This document shows, in pieces, positions 27,119-36,292 of a stretch of DNA of 64,000 nt. Each line of letters starts with the position of its first letter. Position 1 is the stretch's first letter. The stretch lies in assembly GCF_010499245.1 (NCBI RefSeq), contig NZ_JAAGOW010000004.1, positions 186,001-250,000 on the forward strand. The letters are read 5' to 3'. The notes below the pieces were generated by a model, which saw only the letters and a list, made by a program, of their open reading frames with translations, had not been told where the DNA came from and did not search any database. Position numbers and translations under genes: made by a program. This DNA is from Variovorax sp. WS11 (GTDB lineage Bacteria; Pseudomonadota; Gammaproteobacteria; Burkholderiales; Burkholderiaceae_C).

Positions 27119-29164
27119 ATGGTCCGAGACCGGCTGGCGGCTGCCCAGCGGGGTATCGCGCTTGCCGAGGTCATCGAGACCGCACCCATCGTGCGTGCAG
27201 GCGGGAAACGGGCTGCGCGCGTCGCGAGCCCTGTGGGACGTGTCGGTGGACCAGCAGCGGCAGGGACCAGGCGAGCGCCGTCACGGGCCGAAACTGGGGC
27301 TTTCACCGGTCCGTTCCTCTCACCGTCCTCTTTGACGAAAGCCGAACGGTTGAAGCTCATTGACGGTGTCGAGCGCGTCATTGAAGGCGTGTTCGCGCAT
27401 CTGCCGCTCAAGCGCGCGCGCTACGGCGTGGACCCGGTGCAGCGGCTGCGCATCCTGCGCACGCAGGTCGACCAGCTGTCGAGCTACGAATTCCACATCG
27501 AGCTGGCTGACGTGGTGACGCGACTGCGCGATGCCCACACGCGCTACGCCGGCCCCACAAGCCTGGCGACCAAGGTGGCGGCCTTGCCTTTCCTGGTTGA
27601 GGTGTTCGGCCCTCCCGACGCGCCGACCTACGTCGTGACCCGCGTGGGTGCGGGACTGGACGCGGCCTTCAAGCCGGGCGTGGTGCTGGAGTTCTGGAAT
27701 GGCGTGCCGATCGACAAGGCCGTGCGCCGACACGCCGACGAGGAGGTGGGCGGACGGCCCGACAGCCAGCGCGCTTGGTCGGTCCTGAGCCTGACCTTGC
27801 GCTCGCTGCAGTACGGCCCCCCGCCGGACGAATACTGGGTCGTGATCGGCTACCGCAGCACCGCGGCCAGCGGCACGCCGACCGGATCGCTGCGGGAGAT
27901 CAAGGTACCCTGGCGTGTCATCGATCCAGGCGAGATCGACGAGATGCAGTCGAGCGGCCCGACCGGCAAGGCTGCCATGCGCTTGCGGCACACGCGTGCC
28001 GTCGATCCGGCGGCCGCGATCACGCGCCGCGCCAAGATGCTGCTGTTCGCGCCCGGCGCGCTGACCGGCGAGCAGGCCAATGCGCAGCCGACACCGAGAT
28101 CGCCGTCCCGTCGCAAGGCGCCGACCGCCAAGGTCATCGAGACCGAACTCACGGGCACGCTCAAGGCCGAGTCACTGGCCCGGCCCGGCGGCGCCATCGG
28201 CTACCTGCGCATCTACGGCTTCGACGTCGCGCCGGAGGAGTTCGTCCCCGAGCTGCAGCGGCTCATTCCCCTGCTGCCCGACAATGGACTCATCATCGAC
28301 GTGCGCGGCAACCCGGGTGGCTACATCCTCGCGGCGGAATCGGCGCTGCAGCTTTTTACGCCCAAGCCGATCCAGCCGACGCGCTTCTCGCTCTTGAGCA
28401 CCGCCTTCACGCGCGCGCTCGCGACACGGCCCGGCATGGAGGCAGAGCTCGGGCCGTGGAAGGAGTCGCTCGAGGCGGCGGTGCGCAACGGCGAGCTCTA
28501 TTCGCAGCCGCTGCCCATCACGAGTTTCGCGGAGTGCAACTCGATCGGCCAGCAGTACGGTGGCCCTGTCGTTCTGGTGGCCGACTCGACCACCTACTCT
28601 TCCGGCGATCTCTTCAGCGCAGGGTTCGTGGACAACGGCATCGGCCCTTTCGTCTGCGTCGGCGCGGCCACCGGTGCCGGCGGTGCAAACGTCTGGGACT
28701 ACGAGGACCTGCGACCACTCATGGCGGGCACAGACTTCGAGCTGCCGACCTTGCCCGACGGGATCGGCATGTCTTTCGCTTTCCGTCGCGCGACGCGCGC
28801 CGGCCCGGCGGAAGGCTTACCGATCGAGGACGTCGGCGTTGCCGGGATGCCCTACGCAATGACGCGTGACGATTTGCTGGCCGGCAACCCGGACCTGCTG
28901 GAGCACTGCTTCGAGCTCCTGCGACAGCAGCGCCGCAGCAGCCTGGCCGTCGATGCGAGCAAGACCGCGCGAGAGATCACCGTGCGCCATGCCGGCCTGA
29001 CCCAGCTGGACGTGCTCTTCGACGGCCATCCGGGCAGCAGCCTGCGCCTGCGCGCGCAGACGTCGGTGGTCGTGCCGTACCCGGCCGGCACCCAAGTGAT
29101 CGAACTGTTCGGCTTCGGCGGCGAGCAACTGCTGCAGAAGCGGCGCGTGGACGCACGCCGCTGA
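27119..29164 (+). CDS. S41-family (tail-specific-type) serine peptidase
   Basis: A 681-residue protein that opens the operon, with GAGGAGCGACC before ATG 27119. The first 70 residues are low complexity. A helical S41 N-domain (ELADVVTRLRDAHTRYAGP) and a PDZ-like part (GAGLDAAFKPGVVLEFWNGV) follow. The peptidase core contains NGLIIDVRGNPGGYILAAES near residue 394 and the nucleophile region ADSTTYSSGDLFSAGFVDNG near 490, with GAATGAGGANVW after it. The C-terminal about 80 residues form an extra domain. No signal peptide is seen, which is unusual for the family and for an operon whose next gene is exported. The substrate is unknown. Confidence 0.82.
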   Translation: MVRDRLAAAQRGIALAEVIETAPIVRAGGKRAARVASPVGRVGGPAAAGTRRAPSRAETGAFTGPFLSPSSLTKAERLKLIDGVERVIEGVFAHLPLKRARYGVDPVQRLRILRTQVDQLSSYEFHIELADVVTRLRDAHTRYAGPTSLATKVAALPFLVEVFGPPDAPTYVVTRVGAGLDAAFKPGVVLEFWNGVPIDKAVRRHADEEVGGRPDSQRAWSVLSLTLRSLQYGPPPDEYWVVIGYRSTAASGTPTGSLREIKVPWRVIDPGEIDEMQSSGPTGKAAMRLRHTRAVDPAAAITRRAKMLLFAPGALTGEQANAQPTPRSPSRRKAPTAKVIETELTGTLKAESLARPGGAIGYLRIYGFDVAPEEFVPELQRLIPLLPDNGLIIDVRGNPGGYILAAESALQLFTPKPIQPTRFSLLSTAFTRALATRPGMEAELGPWKESLEAAVRNGELYSQPLPITSFAECNSIGQQYGGPVVLVADSTTYSSGDLFSAGFVDNGIGPFVCVGAATGAGGANVWDYEDLRPLMAGTDFELPTLPDGIGMSFAFRRATRAGPAEGLPIEDVGVAGMPYAMTRDDLLAGNPDLLEHCFELLRQQRRSSLAVDASKTAREITVRHAGLTQLDVLFDGHPGSSLRLRAQTSVVVPYPAGTQVIELFGFGGEQLLQKRRVDARR

Positions 29165-29193
29165 CACGACCCAGGCAACGACCAGGAGCATCC

Positions 29194-30423
29194 ATGACTC
29201 TTCGCATCTCGTGGGCCGCCCTCCTCGCGGTCGCGTCATTTTGCTGTGCGAGCGCATCGGCGCAATTCCCCGACGCCCGCGACACCCCGCCGGCCGGCTG
29301 GACCGGCCCGGTCTTCAAGCTGAAGCAGGACTATCCGCAGACGCTGCCCTCGGTCGGGTCGCGTCCGTGGATGAGCTTTGACTTCCGCACCGAGCCCAAC
29401 GAATACATCAAGGCGGTCCTGGACTACGCGCTGGAGGGCAACAAGGAGGTCGACTTCGTGGTGCAGAACAACACGACGCGCGGCTGGTACCACGCGCCGT
29501 GGATGCACGTCGGCGCCGCCGGCCGCGAGTTCGTGCGCGGGCTCACGCGCGAGCGCAGCTCGCGTCCCGGCGAACTGGCGCCGACCCAGACAGGCACCTT
29601 CGAGAACTGGGCCGTCAGCGTCTACAACCCGCGCGGCGGCTACACGCTCGGGCGCGTGTGGAAGGACCCGGACGCGCCGAACCCGAGCGTCGCGAAATTC
29701 CCGGTGGGCGCCGTCAGCGTCAAGCTGATCTTCACCGAGGCGCCAGTGAACCAGGTGCCCTACCTTGCAGGCTCGGTCGAATGGCAGGCCGACATCAACC
29801 GCAGCCGCAGCACCAACCCGCGGCCCACGCTGCGCCTGCTGCAGGTCGACGTGGCGGTGCGCGACAGCCGTGCGGCCTCGACCACCGGCTGGGTCTTCGG
29901 CACCTTCGTCTACGACGGCAATGCACCGGGCGCCACCCCGTGGGACAAGCTGGTGCCTGTCGGGCTCATGTGGGGCAACGATCCGACACGGGTGGGTACG
30001 GGGCAGGCGCTGCAGCAGACCAAGATCAACGCCGGCCTGCAGATTCCGCAGCACCTGGGCTTCGAGAAGCGGCTCAACGGGCCGGTCGACAACCCGCGCT
30101 CATCCTGCCTGTCCTGCCATTCGACCGCGCAGATCCAGACCGATCTCTCGCGCCCGACGCGGGCTGCGATTCCACCGGCCAACGCCTCGGCGGCGACGCT
30201 GCGCCTGTACTTCCGCAACATCAAGGCAGGCACGCCCTTCGATGCGAGCGCGCTCGCGCTCGACTACTCGCTGCAGCTGCAGAACGGCATCGCCAACTGG
30301 GCGCAGACCGACGGTCCGTCGTCCAGCCCCCAGGGCCGCGCCAGGGCCACCATCGGCGCCGGGCCGAGGCGACTCGACCGCTCGCGCGGCATCAACCTCC
30401 AGCCCGTCGGCAGGGACGGGTGA
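29194..30423 (+). CDS. Secreted protein with one heme-c motif
   Basis: 409 residues with a clear signal peptide (LAVASFCCASASA) and a single CxxCH site, SSCLSCHSTAQ, near residue 305. The long N-terminal domain (SFDFRTEPNEYIKAVLDYAL, WYHAPWMHVGAAGREFVRGL, TGTFENWAVSVYNPRGGYTL) is beta-rich and has no heme site. CxxCH within such an architecture suggests a periplasmic monoheme cytochrome-like electron carrier or oxidoreductase. It lies 29 bases after the S41 gene and 3 bases before the amidohydrolase. Cytochrome maturation genes are not in the window. Confidence 0.75.
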   Translation: MTLRISWAALLAVASFCCASASAQFPDARDTPPAGWTGPVFKLKQDYPQTLPSVGSRPWMSFDFRTEPNEYIKAVLDYALEGNKEVDFVVQNNTTRGWYHAPWMHVGAAGREFVRGLTRERSSRPGELAPTQTGTFENWAVSVYNPRGGYTLGRVWKDPDAPNPSVAKFPVGAVSVKLIFTEAPVNQVPYLAGSVEWQADINRSRSTNPRPTLRLLQVDVAVRDSRAASTTGWVFGTFVYDGNAPGATPWDKLVPVGLMWGNDPTRVGTGQALQQTKINAGLQIPQHLGFEKRLNGPVDNPRSSCLSCHSTAQIQTDLSRPTRAAIPPANASAATLRLYFRNIKAGTPFDASALALDYSLQLQNGIANWAQTDGPSSSPQGRARATIGAGPRRLDRSRGINLQPVGRDG

Positions 30424-30426
30424 GCC

Positions 30427-32082
30427 ATGGCCACCAGGAAGCCCATCGATCCTGCAGACAGCCCGAAACTCGTGCTCCAGGGCCGCGTCGTCACGATGAA
30501 CGGCGCTTTCAAGGTGATCGCGGATGGCCGCGTCTACACGCAGAACGGGGAGATCGTCGCCGTGCAGGAGGCATCGGCGCCCGCGCCCGCCGGCTTCGGC
30601 AGCACCGCCGTGACGGACACCGGCGGCACGATGTTCCCGGGGCTGATCGACCTGCACAACCACCTGCCCTACAACGTGCTGCCGCTGTGGCAGGTGCCCA
30701 AGAAATTCAGCAACCGCGGCCAGTGGGGCCGCCACGCCGAGTACCACAGCAAGATTTCTGCGCCGATGCAGACGCTCGCGGCCACGCCCGAGTTGCTGGC
30801 GTCCATCTGCCGCTACGTCGAGGCCAAGGCGTTGATCGGCGGCACCACCACCGGCCAGGGCATCACGCTGGCGAACCAGTCGGGCATCCGGCGCTACTTC
30901 CGCGGCGTGGTGCGCAACGTCGAGGCCACCGACGACGAAGCCTCGCTGCCCGCGGCCTCGACCCGCGTGCCCGACGTGACGGCCAAGGACGCGCAGACCT
31001 TCCTCGCACGGCTGAAGAAGGAGAAGACCTGCTACCTGCTGCACCTCAGCGAAGGCACCGACGCGACCGCGCGCCGTGCCTTCCAGGCGCTGCAGATCGG
31101 CGGTGCAAGCTGGGCGATCACGCCCTCGCTGTGCGGCATCCACGCGGCGGCGCTGCAGGCGCCGGACTTCCAGGTGCTGGCGGCGAATGGCGGCAGCATG
31201 GTGTGGTCACCCTTCAGCAACATGCTGCTGTACGGCGGCACCGCCGACGTCGGCGCCGCCAAGGCGGCCGGTGTGCCGATCTCGCTCGGCTGCGACTGGG
31301 CTCCCTCGGGCAGCCGCAACCTGCTCAACGAGCTCAAGGTCGCACACCTTTTCAGCGAGGCCAACGGCGCGATCTTCACGCCGCGCGAGCTGGTCGCGAT
31401 GGTCACCCGGGAACCGGGCGGGCTACTCGGCTGGGAACGCGTGGCCGGCAGCCTCGAGGCGGGCAAGCGCGCCGACCTCATCGTGGTTGAGGGCACGTCC
31501 GGCGACCCTTACCAGCAGCTCATCCGCGCCAAGGAGTCGGACCTCGTGCTGGTGATGATCAACGGCGTCGGCCGCTTCGGCGACGCGGCGCTGATGCGCA
31601 AGCTGGGCTTTGCCGGCGAGGCGCTCAGGGTCGGCGGTGGCAGCCGCATGCTGTTCCTCGCGCACCCGGCCGAAGATCCGCTGGTGCAGCAGCTCACGCT
31701 CGGTGCCGCAGGCGAGCGTCTGACGCGCGCACTGCGCGGCCTGCCCGCGCTGGCACGCAAGGCCGAGCGGCCGCGGCCGATCTCCCCCCTGGCCATGGCG
31801 CGCGGCGGCGCCAACACCTGGCGCCTGGCACTCGATGAGATCCTCGACACCGGGGTCGACCTGCGCGCCAACCTGCCGCTGCGCCTGCCCGGCGGCCGCA
31901 CGCTGCGGGCGGCGGCGATGCGGCCGGTGTTCGCGGAAACGAAGAAGCTCTCGGCTGCCGTCATGCCGCTGGCCATCGATGCGCTGACCGTCGTCGACGA
32001 TGCCGACTACCTCGACGCGCTGGACCTGCAGAAGAACGTCCCCGACACGATCAAGGAGGGCCTGCGCGACCTCTGGTCGTGA
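30427..32082 (+). CDS. Metal-dependent amidohydrolase
   Basis: A 551-residue amidohydrolase-superfamily protein, apparently cytosolic. The N-terminal beta domain is followed by MFPGLIDLHNHLPYN (the DxHxH metal site, about residues 70-84). Later metal and catalytic blocks are CYLLHLSEGTDATAR near 200, PSLCGIHAAALQAP near 237 and SLGCDWAPSGSRNLLNELKV near 287; the C-terminal GSLEAGKRADLIVVEG is typical of the fold. A C-terminal extension of about 130 residues has no recognised match. It starts 3 bases after the heme-protein gene and ends 13 bases before the UDG-like gene. The substrate could be a cyclic amide, nucleobase or ester. Confidence 0.88.
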   Translation: MATRKPIDPADSPKLVLQGRVVTMNGAFKVIADGRVYTQNGEIVAVQEASAPAPAGFGSTAVTDTGGTMFPGLIDLHNHLPYNVLPLWQVPKKFSNRGQWGRHAEYHSKISAPMQTLAATPELLASICRYVEAKALIGGTTTGQGITLANQSGIRRYFRGVVRNVEATDDEASLPAASTRVPDVTAKDAQTFLARLKKEKTCYLLHLSEGTDATARRAFQALQIGGASWAITPSLCGIHAAALQAPDFQVLAANGGSMVWSPFSNMLLYGGTADVGAAKAAGVPISLGCDWAPSGSRNLLNELKVAHLFSEANGAIFTPRELVAMVTREPGGLLGWERVAGSLEAGKRADLIVVEGTSGDPYQQLIRAKESDLVLVMINGVGRFGDAALMRKLGFAGEALRVGGGSRMLFLAHPAEDPLVQQLTLGAAGERLTRALRGLPALARKAERPRPISPLAMARGGANTWRLALDEILDTGVDLRANLPLRLPGGRTLRAAAMRPVFAETKKLSAAVMPLAIDALTVVDDADYLDALDLQKNVPDTIKEGLRDLWS

Positions 32083-32095
32083 AGGCGGCCTCATC

Positions 32096-32959
32096 ATGGC
32101 CCTGCTGCGCGACGCATTGAACGACTTCGTCGTCGACTGGCGCAGTGACCTCACGGCTGCCTGGCGCACCGCACTCGCCGGCGCCAGCCCCGACCCGCTT
32201 GCCATCGACAGCACGCTCACCTACGACGAGCTGCAGCCCATCTACCCGTCGCGGCGCGACGAGCCGCTGCCCGGCGCGCGAGCCGATGCGCACGTGTTCC
32301 GCGCCTTCGACGGCCTCACGCCCTCAAAGGTACGTTGCGTGCTGATTGGCCAGGACCCCTACCCGGCGCTGCGCCGCGCCACCGGCCGCTCCTTCGAGCA
32401 GGGTGACATCGACGCCTGGAACCTGGCTGCGGCGTCCGTGGCGAACAGCTTGCGCGTGCTGCTGCGCATGCTGGTTGCAGCGCGCACCCACGACCCTGCG
32501 GTGCTGAAGATGAGCTGGGCCACGTTCGTGCGCCACATCGCGACGCCCGGCGTCGCGCTTGAATCGCCGCGCGCTCTTTTCGACCGGCTGCAGCAAACGC
32601 AGGGCGTGCTCTTCCTCAACGCCGGGCTCACCATCACGCGCTACCAGTCGGGCGGCGCGCCGGAGCAGACGCGTGGTCACATCCCCTTCTGGCGGCCGGT
32701 GGTCGGACAGGTGCTGCGGTCGATGGCGGTGCGGCGGCGCGGGCAGGTGGTTTTCCTCTGCCTTGGCGCGCTTGCGCAGAAGCTGCTCGTCAACGAAGGC
32801 GTGATGGGGGCTGCCACCCAAGCGGGAACCTGGGAAGTCCGTGCCGGCGAGGTCGCGCTGCCGCACCCCGTGGCCCCAGGCTTCATCAACGGGCCGAACC
32901 CGTTCGAAGCGGTCAATGCGAAGCTCCTCTCCTTTGGAGCAGCACCGATTGCCTGGTAG
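32096..32959 (+). CDS. Uracil-DNA-glycosylase-superfamily protein
   Basis: 287 residues. Motif A of family-1 UDG is seen as VRCVLIGQDPYPALRRATG (residues about 80-98; the catalytic-type Asp is in GQDPY, but the usual His after it is Pro). A uracil-pocket-like block GVLFLNAGLTITRYQSGG is near 170. Motif B is altered to LPHPVAPGF in place of HPSPLS. So the fold and Asp are kept while the leucine-loop/His motif is diverged. It may be a glycosylase for a modified base, or a non-DNA enzyme of the same fold. It is last in the operon with the S41, heme-c and amidohydrolase genes. Confidence 0.78.
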   Translation: MALLRDALNDFVVDWRSDLTAAWRTALAGASPDPLAIDSTLTYDELQPIYPSRRDEPLPGARADAHVFRAFDGLTPSKVRCVLIGQDPYPALRRATGRSFEQGDIDAWNLAAASVANSLRVLLRMLVAARTHDPAVLKMSWATFVRHIATPGVALESPRALFDRLQQTQGVLFLNAGLTITRYQSGGAPEQTRGHIPFWRPVVGQVLRSMAVRRRGQVVFLCLGALAQKLLVNEGVMGAATQAGTWEVRAGEVALPHPVAPGFINGPNPFEAVNAKLLSFGAAPIAW

Positions 32960-33331
32960 CGCGCGAGGACCGAAAGCCCCGGACCAAGGCACCTCGAGAT
33001 GGTCCGCATCGACCGCGAAGGACTTCACGCACATGCTCCAAGCGGACGCAGTGAACCTGAAGAGCTTTTCACCAAAGGGAAAAATCGCCGGTTGCTTGAT
33101 TTTCAACAGAGCCTATCTAACTGAATGACATCGCAACGTGCAGCGGTGCAGTCCCTGGCTGGGTTGGACGCAGCAGCAGCTGGGCTCAGCTGCGTCCGCT
33201 CGGTGGCGCCAACTTCCCCTTGTCCGTCTGGCCCCTCAATGAGTTGGACCACGCCGATCTCAGCTGGCGCTCGCTCAGAGGAGCAACGCATGTCAGAAAA
33301 AGATGTACAATTCTGATATCCGGAGACGATC
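32960..33331. other. Intergenic region before the AbiE-type pair
   Basis: About 370 bases. No gene recognised. The last 60 bases (ATGTACAATTCTGATATC and then CCGGAGACGATC) probably carry the promoter and ribosome site of the antitoxin gene. Confidence 0.4.
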
Positions 33332-33928
33332 ATGACCACGCTTCCTGAATCAATCCTGCTACACGCACAGTCCTTGTCTGAGGGAGGTGTGCTGTCGCCC
33401 AAGGAATTCCTGCACCTCGGAAGCCGTGCCGCGGTCGATCAGGCACTGTCTCGGCTCACCAAGGAGGGCAAGCTGCTACGTGTTGCCCGCGGCACCTATG
33501 TCACGCCGGTGTCGAGCCGGTTCGGGACGCGTCCGCCTGCACCTGAAAAGGTGGTGCAGGCACTGGCCGCCCAACGTGGCGAGGTCGTGACGCCCCACGG
33601 GGCCAATGCTGCGAACGCGCTGGGCCTGACCCAGCAGGTGCCGATTCGCGAGGTCTACCTGACATCGGGACGGACGCGCAAGCTCAAGCTCGGACGCTCC
33701 GAGGTCATGGTCAAGCACGCTCCGCGCTGGATGCTTGCGCTGGGATCTGGGCCGGCTGGTGCGGCCGTGCGCGCTCTGGCCTGGATGGGCCCGGCCCATG
33801 TGGGCGAATCGCTGGCCGCTCTGCGCCGCACGCTGCCGCCCTCCGATTGGCGGACCCTGACATCGGCGCGTGCCGCCTTGCCGTCCTGGATGGCCAGGGC
33901 CATCGGCGAGGAAGCGCTTCGTGGCTGA
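33332..33928 (+). CDS. AbiEi-type antitoxin / DUF6088 regulator
   Basis: A 198-residue type IV antitoxin-like protein. The N-terminal winged helix reads LSPKEFLHLGSRAAVDQALS and RLTKEGKLLRVARGTY, followed by an EKVVQALAAQRGEVVTPHGA segment and a C-terminal effector domain. AbiEi proteins repress their own promoter and neutralise the nucleotidyltransferase toxin encoded downstream. The stop codon overlaps the toxin start by 8 bases, as is normal for such pairs. This gene is intact although its partner is disrupted. Confidence 0.85.
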   Translation: MTTLPESILLHAQSLSEGGVLSPKEFLHLGSRAAVDQALSRLTKEGKLLRVARGTYVTPVSSRFGTRPPAPEKVVQALAAQRGEVVTPHGANAANALGLTQQVPIREVYLTSGRTRKLKLGRSEVMVKHAPRWMLALGSGPAGAAVRALAWMGPAHVGESLAALRRTLPPSDWRTLTSARAALPSWMARAIGEEALRG

Positions 33929-34465
33929 ACCCTACTTCGTCCTCAGCAAAGAGGATCAAGGCGAAGTTCTGGAGCAGGCCCGGGCCAAGACTGCGCGTCC
34001 CACCCATCTGCTGGAGAAGGACGTATGGGTCGTTTGGACGCTTCGCGCATTGTTCGATTCGCCGCTCGCAGCCGATCTCACTTTCAAGGGCGGCACATCG
34101 CTCTCGAAAGTCTACAAAATCATCGACCGGTTCTCCGAAGACATCGATCTCACTTACGACATCCGCAAGCTGATCGCGGATCTCACTGGCGGCGAAGAAT
34201 TCCTGCCGGCGAGCCGCAGCCAAGCCAGCAAGTGGACCAAGGCCGTTCGGAACAGTCTTCCTGAATGGATCGCCACCGAAGTGCGGCCGCTGCTCCAAAC
34301 GGCGTTGGAGCGGGAGCGGTTGGCAGCAAAGCTGGAGATCGGCGGTGTGGAGCACGACAAGCTCCTGTTGCACTACCCAGCGATTAAGCCGAAGTTCCCC
34401 GAAGCGGCGGACGAGATTCCCTTGTGACTCAAGCACTTGCTTGAGTTGGCGAGGAAGTTTTCTGT

Positions 34466-36202
34466 CTACGGTTTGATGTTTTGCACGAGCGCGAGCGCGC
34501 GCAGGTGCAGCGGCTGCGCGTTGGTGAGGAGCTCGAAGGTGGGCGCCTCGGGGCCAGCCTGTGGGGTTCGGCAGGTATTGCGCACGATGGTGGCGAGCTC
34601 GGCCATCAGGGTAGAGAAGCTGTGCACGGGCGTGCCGTCGTCCAGGGTGTGGCGCGCTGCCTTGGCCAGCGCCGCCTTGGAGCGCGTAGCCGGTGCCACG
34701 GGGTCACGCGTGGCCTTGGCGAGCTGCTCGGTGTCGGCGAACATCAGCGGCGCCCAAGCCTCGCGCATGTGCCACTCGACGTAGTAGGCCAGCATGCACA
34801 GGAAGATGTGCGCGCGCACCCGATCGGCGGTGCGATGGTGGATCGGACGCACCTTCAGGTCGATGGTCTTGAGCGAGCGGAACGCGCGCTCGACGTTGGC
34901 CAGCGACTTGTAGTTGCGCACGCAGTCGGCCGAGTCCATCTGCGCCGCGCTCACCGACGTGCGGATGATGTAGATGCCATCCAGCGCCGCCTCGGCGGCA
35001 ATGGCGTCTGTCTTGCGCGCGAAGGTGAAGGCGTTCTCGCCGATGGCCAGCTCGAAGTGCTTGGCCATCTTGTACTGGTTGACCACCTTGCCCACGCGCA
35101 GCGCGATCTCGTCCTGGCCGGCGAGCTTGCCGCCATCCACCCGGGCCTTGATCTTCTGGAGGTTGGCCTCGGTGGCCGCGAGCAGTTCCTCACGCTTGTG
35201 CGTGCGCAGCTTGGCAAGCTCCGGATTGCGGCACGCCACCAGGCGCTCGCCGGGATAGTCCGGCGAGCTGAGCTCGAGCAGGTTGCGCTCGTCGAACAAG
35301 CCCAACTGCAGGTGGCCCTGCTCGACCAGCGCGCGAATCGAGACGCTCTTCAATGCACTGATCCATCCCACGCCTTCGGTCTCGCGCAGCTCCTGGATCG
35401 CCTTGCTGGAGATCATGCCGCGGTCGCCCACCATCACCAGTTGCTCGACGCCGAAGTCCTCGCGCAGCCGCTGGACCTCGGGCAGCAAAGTCAGGCTGTC
35501 GGCGACATTGCCCTCGTGCACCGACACGGCTAGCGGGCAGCCGCGCGCATCGGTGAGCAGGCCGTAGTTGACCTGCAGCATGCCCTTCTTACCGTCGCGG
35601 CTGTAGCCGAGCTTGGCCAGCGGGCAGCAGCTGCCCTCGAAGTAGCTGGAGGACAGGTCGTACAGCACCAGGGCGCCAGCGCTCAGATGGCGCGAGGCGA
35701 GCTTCTTCTGGATGCGATCCTGGCGCTCGAGCAGCCAGTCCATCGCCGCATACAGGTCGTCCTCGTCGGCCTGTGCGATGCCGAAGTCCTCGGCCAGTGT
35801 CGTGGTGTGCCACCAGCGGGTGGTGGCGAGCTTCGTGTGCGGGGCGACGATGCGCGCGACCACCATCGCCAGCACCAGGTCGCGTTCGCGGCACGGCTTG
35901 GAGGCCAGCAGCGAGGCCATCTCCAGGCTGGCCATCGCGGCGCTTGCCGCCTGCACATGGCCGTGGGGGCGCGAGCGCGTGATCTGGAACGCCGAGGCCA
36001 CGGGCACGAAGGTCTCGCCCTGCAGCGAACGCCGGATGATCTCGATGAGTTCATCGGGCAGGTGCGACAGGTTGCCCAGAGTTTCGTTCTTGACTTTGCC
36101 GTCCTCGCGGTAGCTGCGCCGCAGCAGATGGGTGCGATAGACCTGGTCCTTGTAGGTGCGCGTCGTAGTGACGACGTGAGCGGTACCTGTGCGGGCTGCC
36201 AT
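34466..36202 (-). CDS. IS1634-family (IS4 superfamily) transposase
   Basis: 578 residues from ATG 36202 (MAARTGTAHVVTTTRTYKDQ). The DDE regions are visible: VLYDLSSSYFEG with GYSRDGKKGMLQVNYGLLTD, the second Asp in QLVMVGDRGMISSKAIQEL, and the C-terminal YIIRTSVSA and NVERAFRSLKTIDLKVRPIH block with the Glu. Size and motifs fit IS1634. It starts just inside the right end of the element. No frameshift. Confidence 0.93.
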   Translation of the reverse strand: MAARTGTAHVVTTTRTYKDQVYRTHLLRRSYREDGKVKNETLGNLSHLPDELIEIIRRSLQGETFVPVASAFQITRSRPHGHVQAASAAMASLEMASLLASKPCRERDLVLAMVVARIVAPHTKLATTRWWHTTTLAEDFGIAQADEDDLYAAMDWLLERQDRIQKKLASRHLSAGALVLYDLSSSYFEGSCCPLAKLGYSRDGKKGMLQVNYGLLTDARGCPLAVSVHEGNVADSLTLLPEVQRLREDFGVEQLVMVGDRGMISSKAIQELRETEGVGWISALKSVSIRALVEQGHLQLGLFDERNLLELSSPDYPGERLVACRNPELAKLRTHKREELLAATEANLQKIKARVDGGKLAGQDEIALRVGKVVNQYKMAKHFELAIGENAFTFARKTDAIAAEAALDGIYIIRTSVSAAQMDSADCVRNYKSLANVERAFRSLKTIDLKVRPIHHRTADRVRAHIFLCMLAYYVEWHMREAWAPLMFADTEQLAKATRDPVAPATRSKAALAKAARHTLDDGTPVHSFSTLMAELATIVRNTCRTPQAGPEAPTFELLTNAQPLHLRALALVQNIKP

Positions 36203-36266
36203 GGGCAGCAATCTAGCCCAAGCACCATCAGTTGTCAAGTATATTTAGTGACTACATGTAGCATCC

Positions 36267-36292
36267 AAAAAAATCCTCCCAGAAGGAGGATT
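36267..36292 (-). terminator. Intrinsic terminator near the IS right end
   Basis: On the minus strand an 8-bp stem (AATCCTCC / GGAGGATT) with a 5-base loop is followed by a run of T. It lies upstream of the transposase and would stop transcription entering the IS from outside. Confidence 0.65.

Noticed and set aside
27775..31490. Very long open frames out of phase with the S41, heme-c and amidohydrolase genes
   Set aside because: They are shadows of GC-rich coding sequence; they lack motifs, while the chosen frames have clear catalytic and heme sites.
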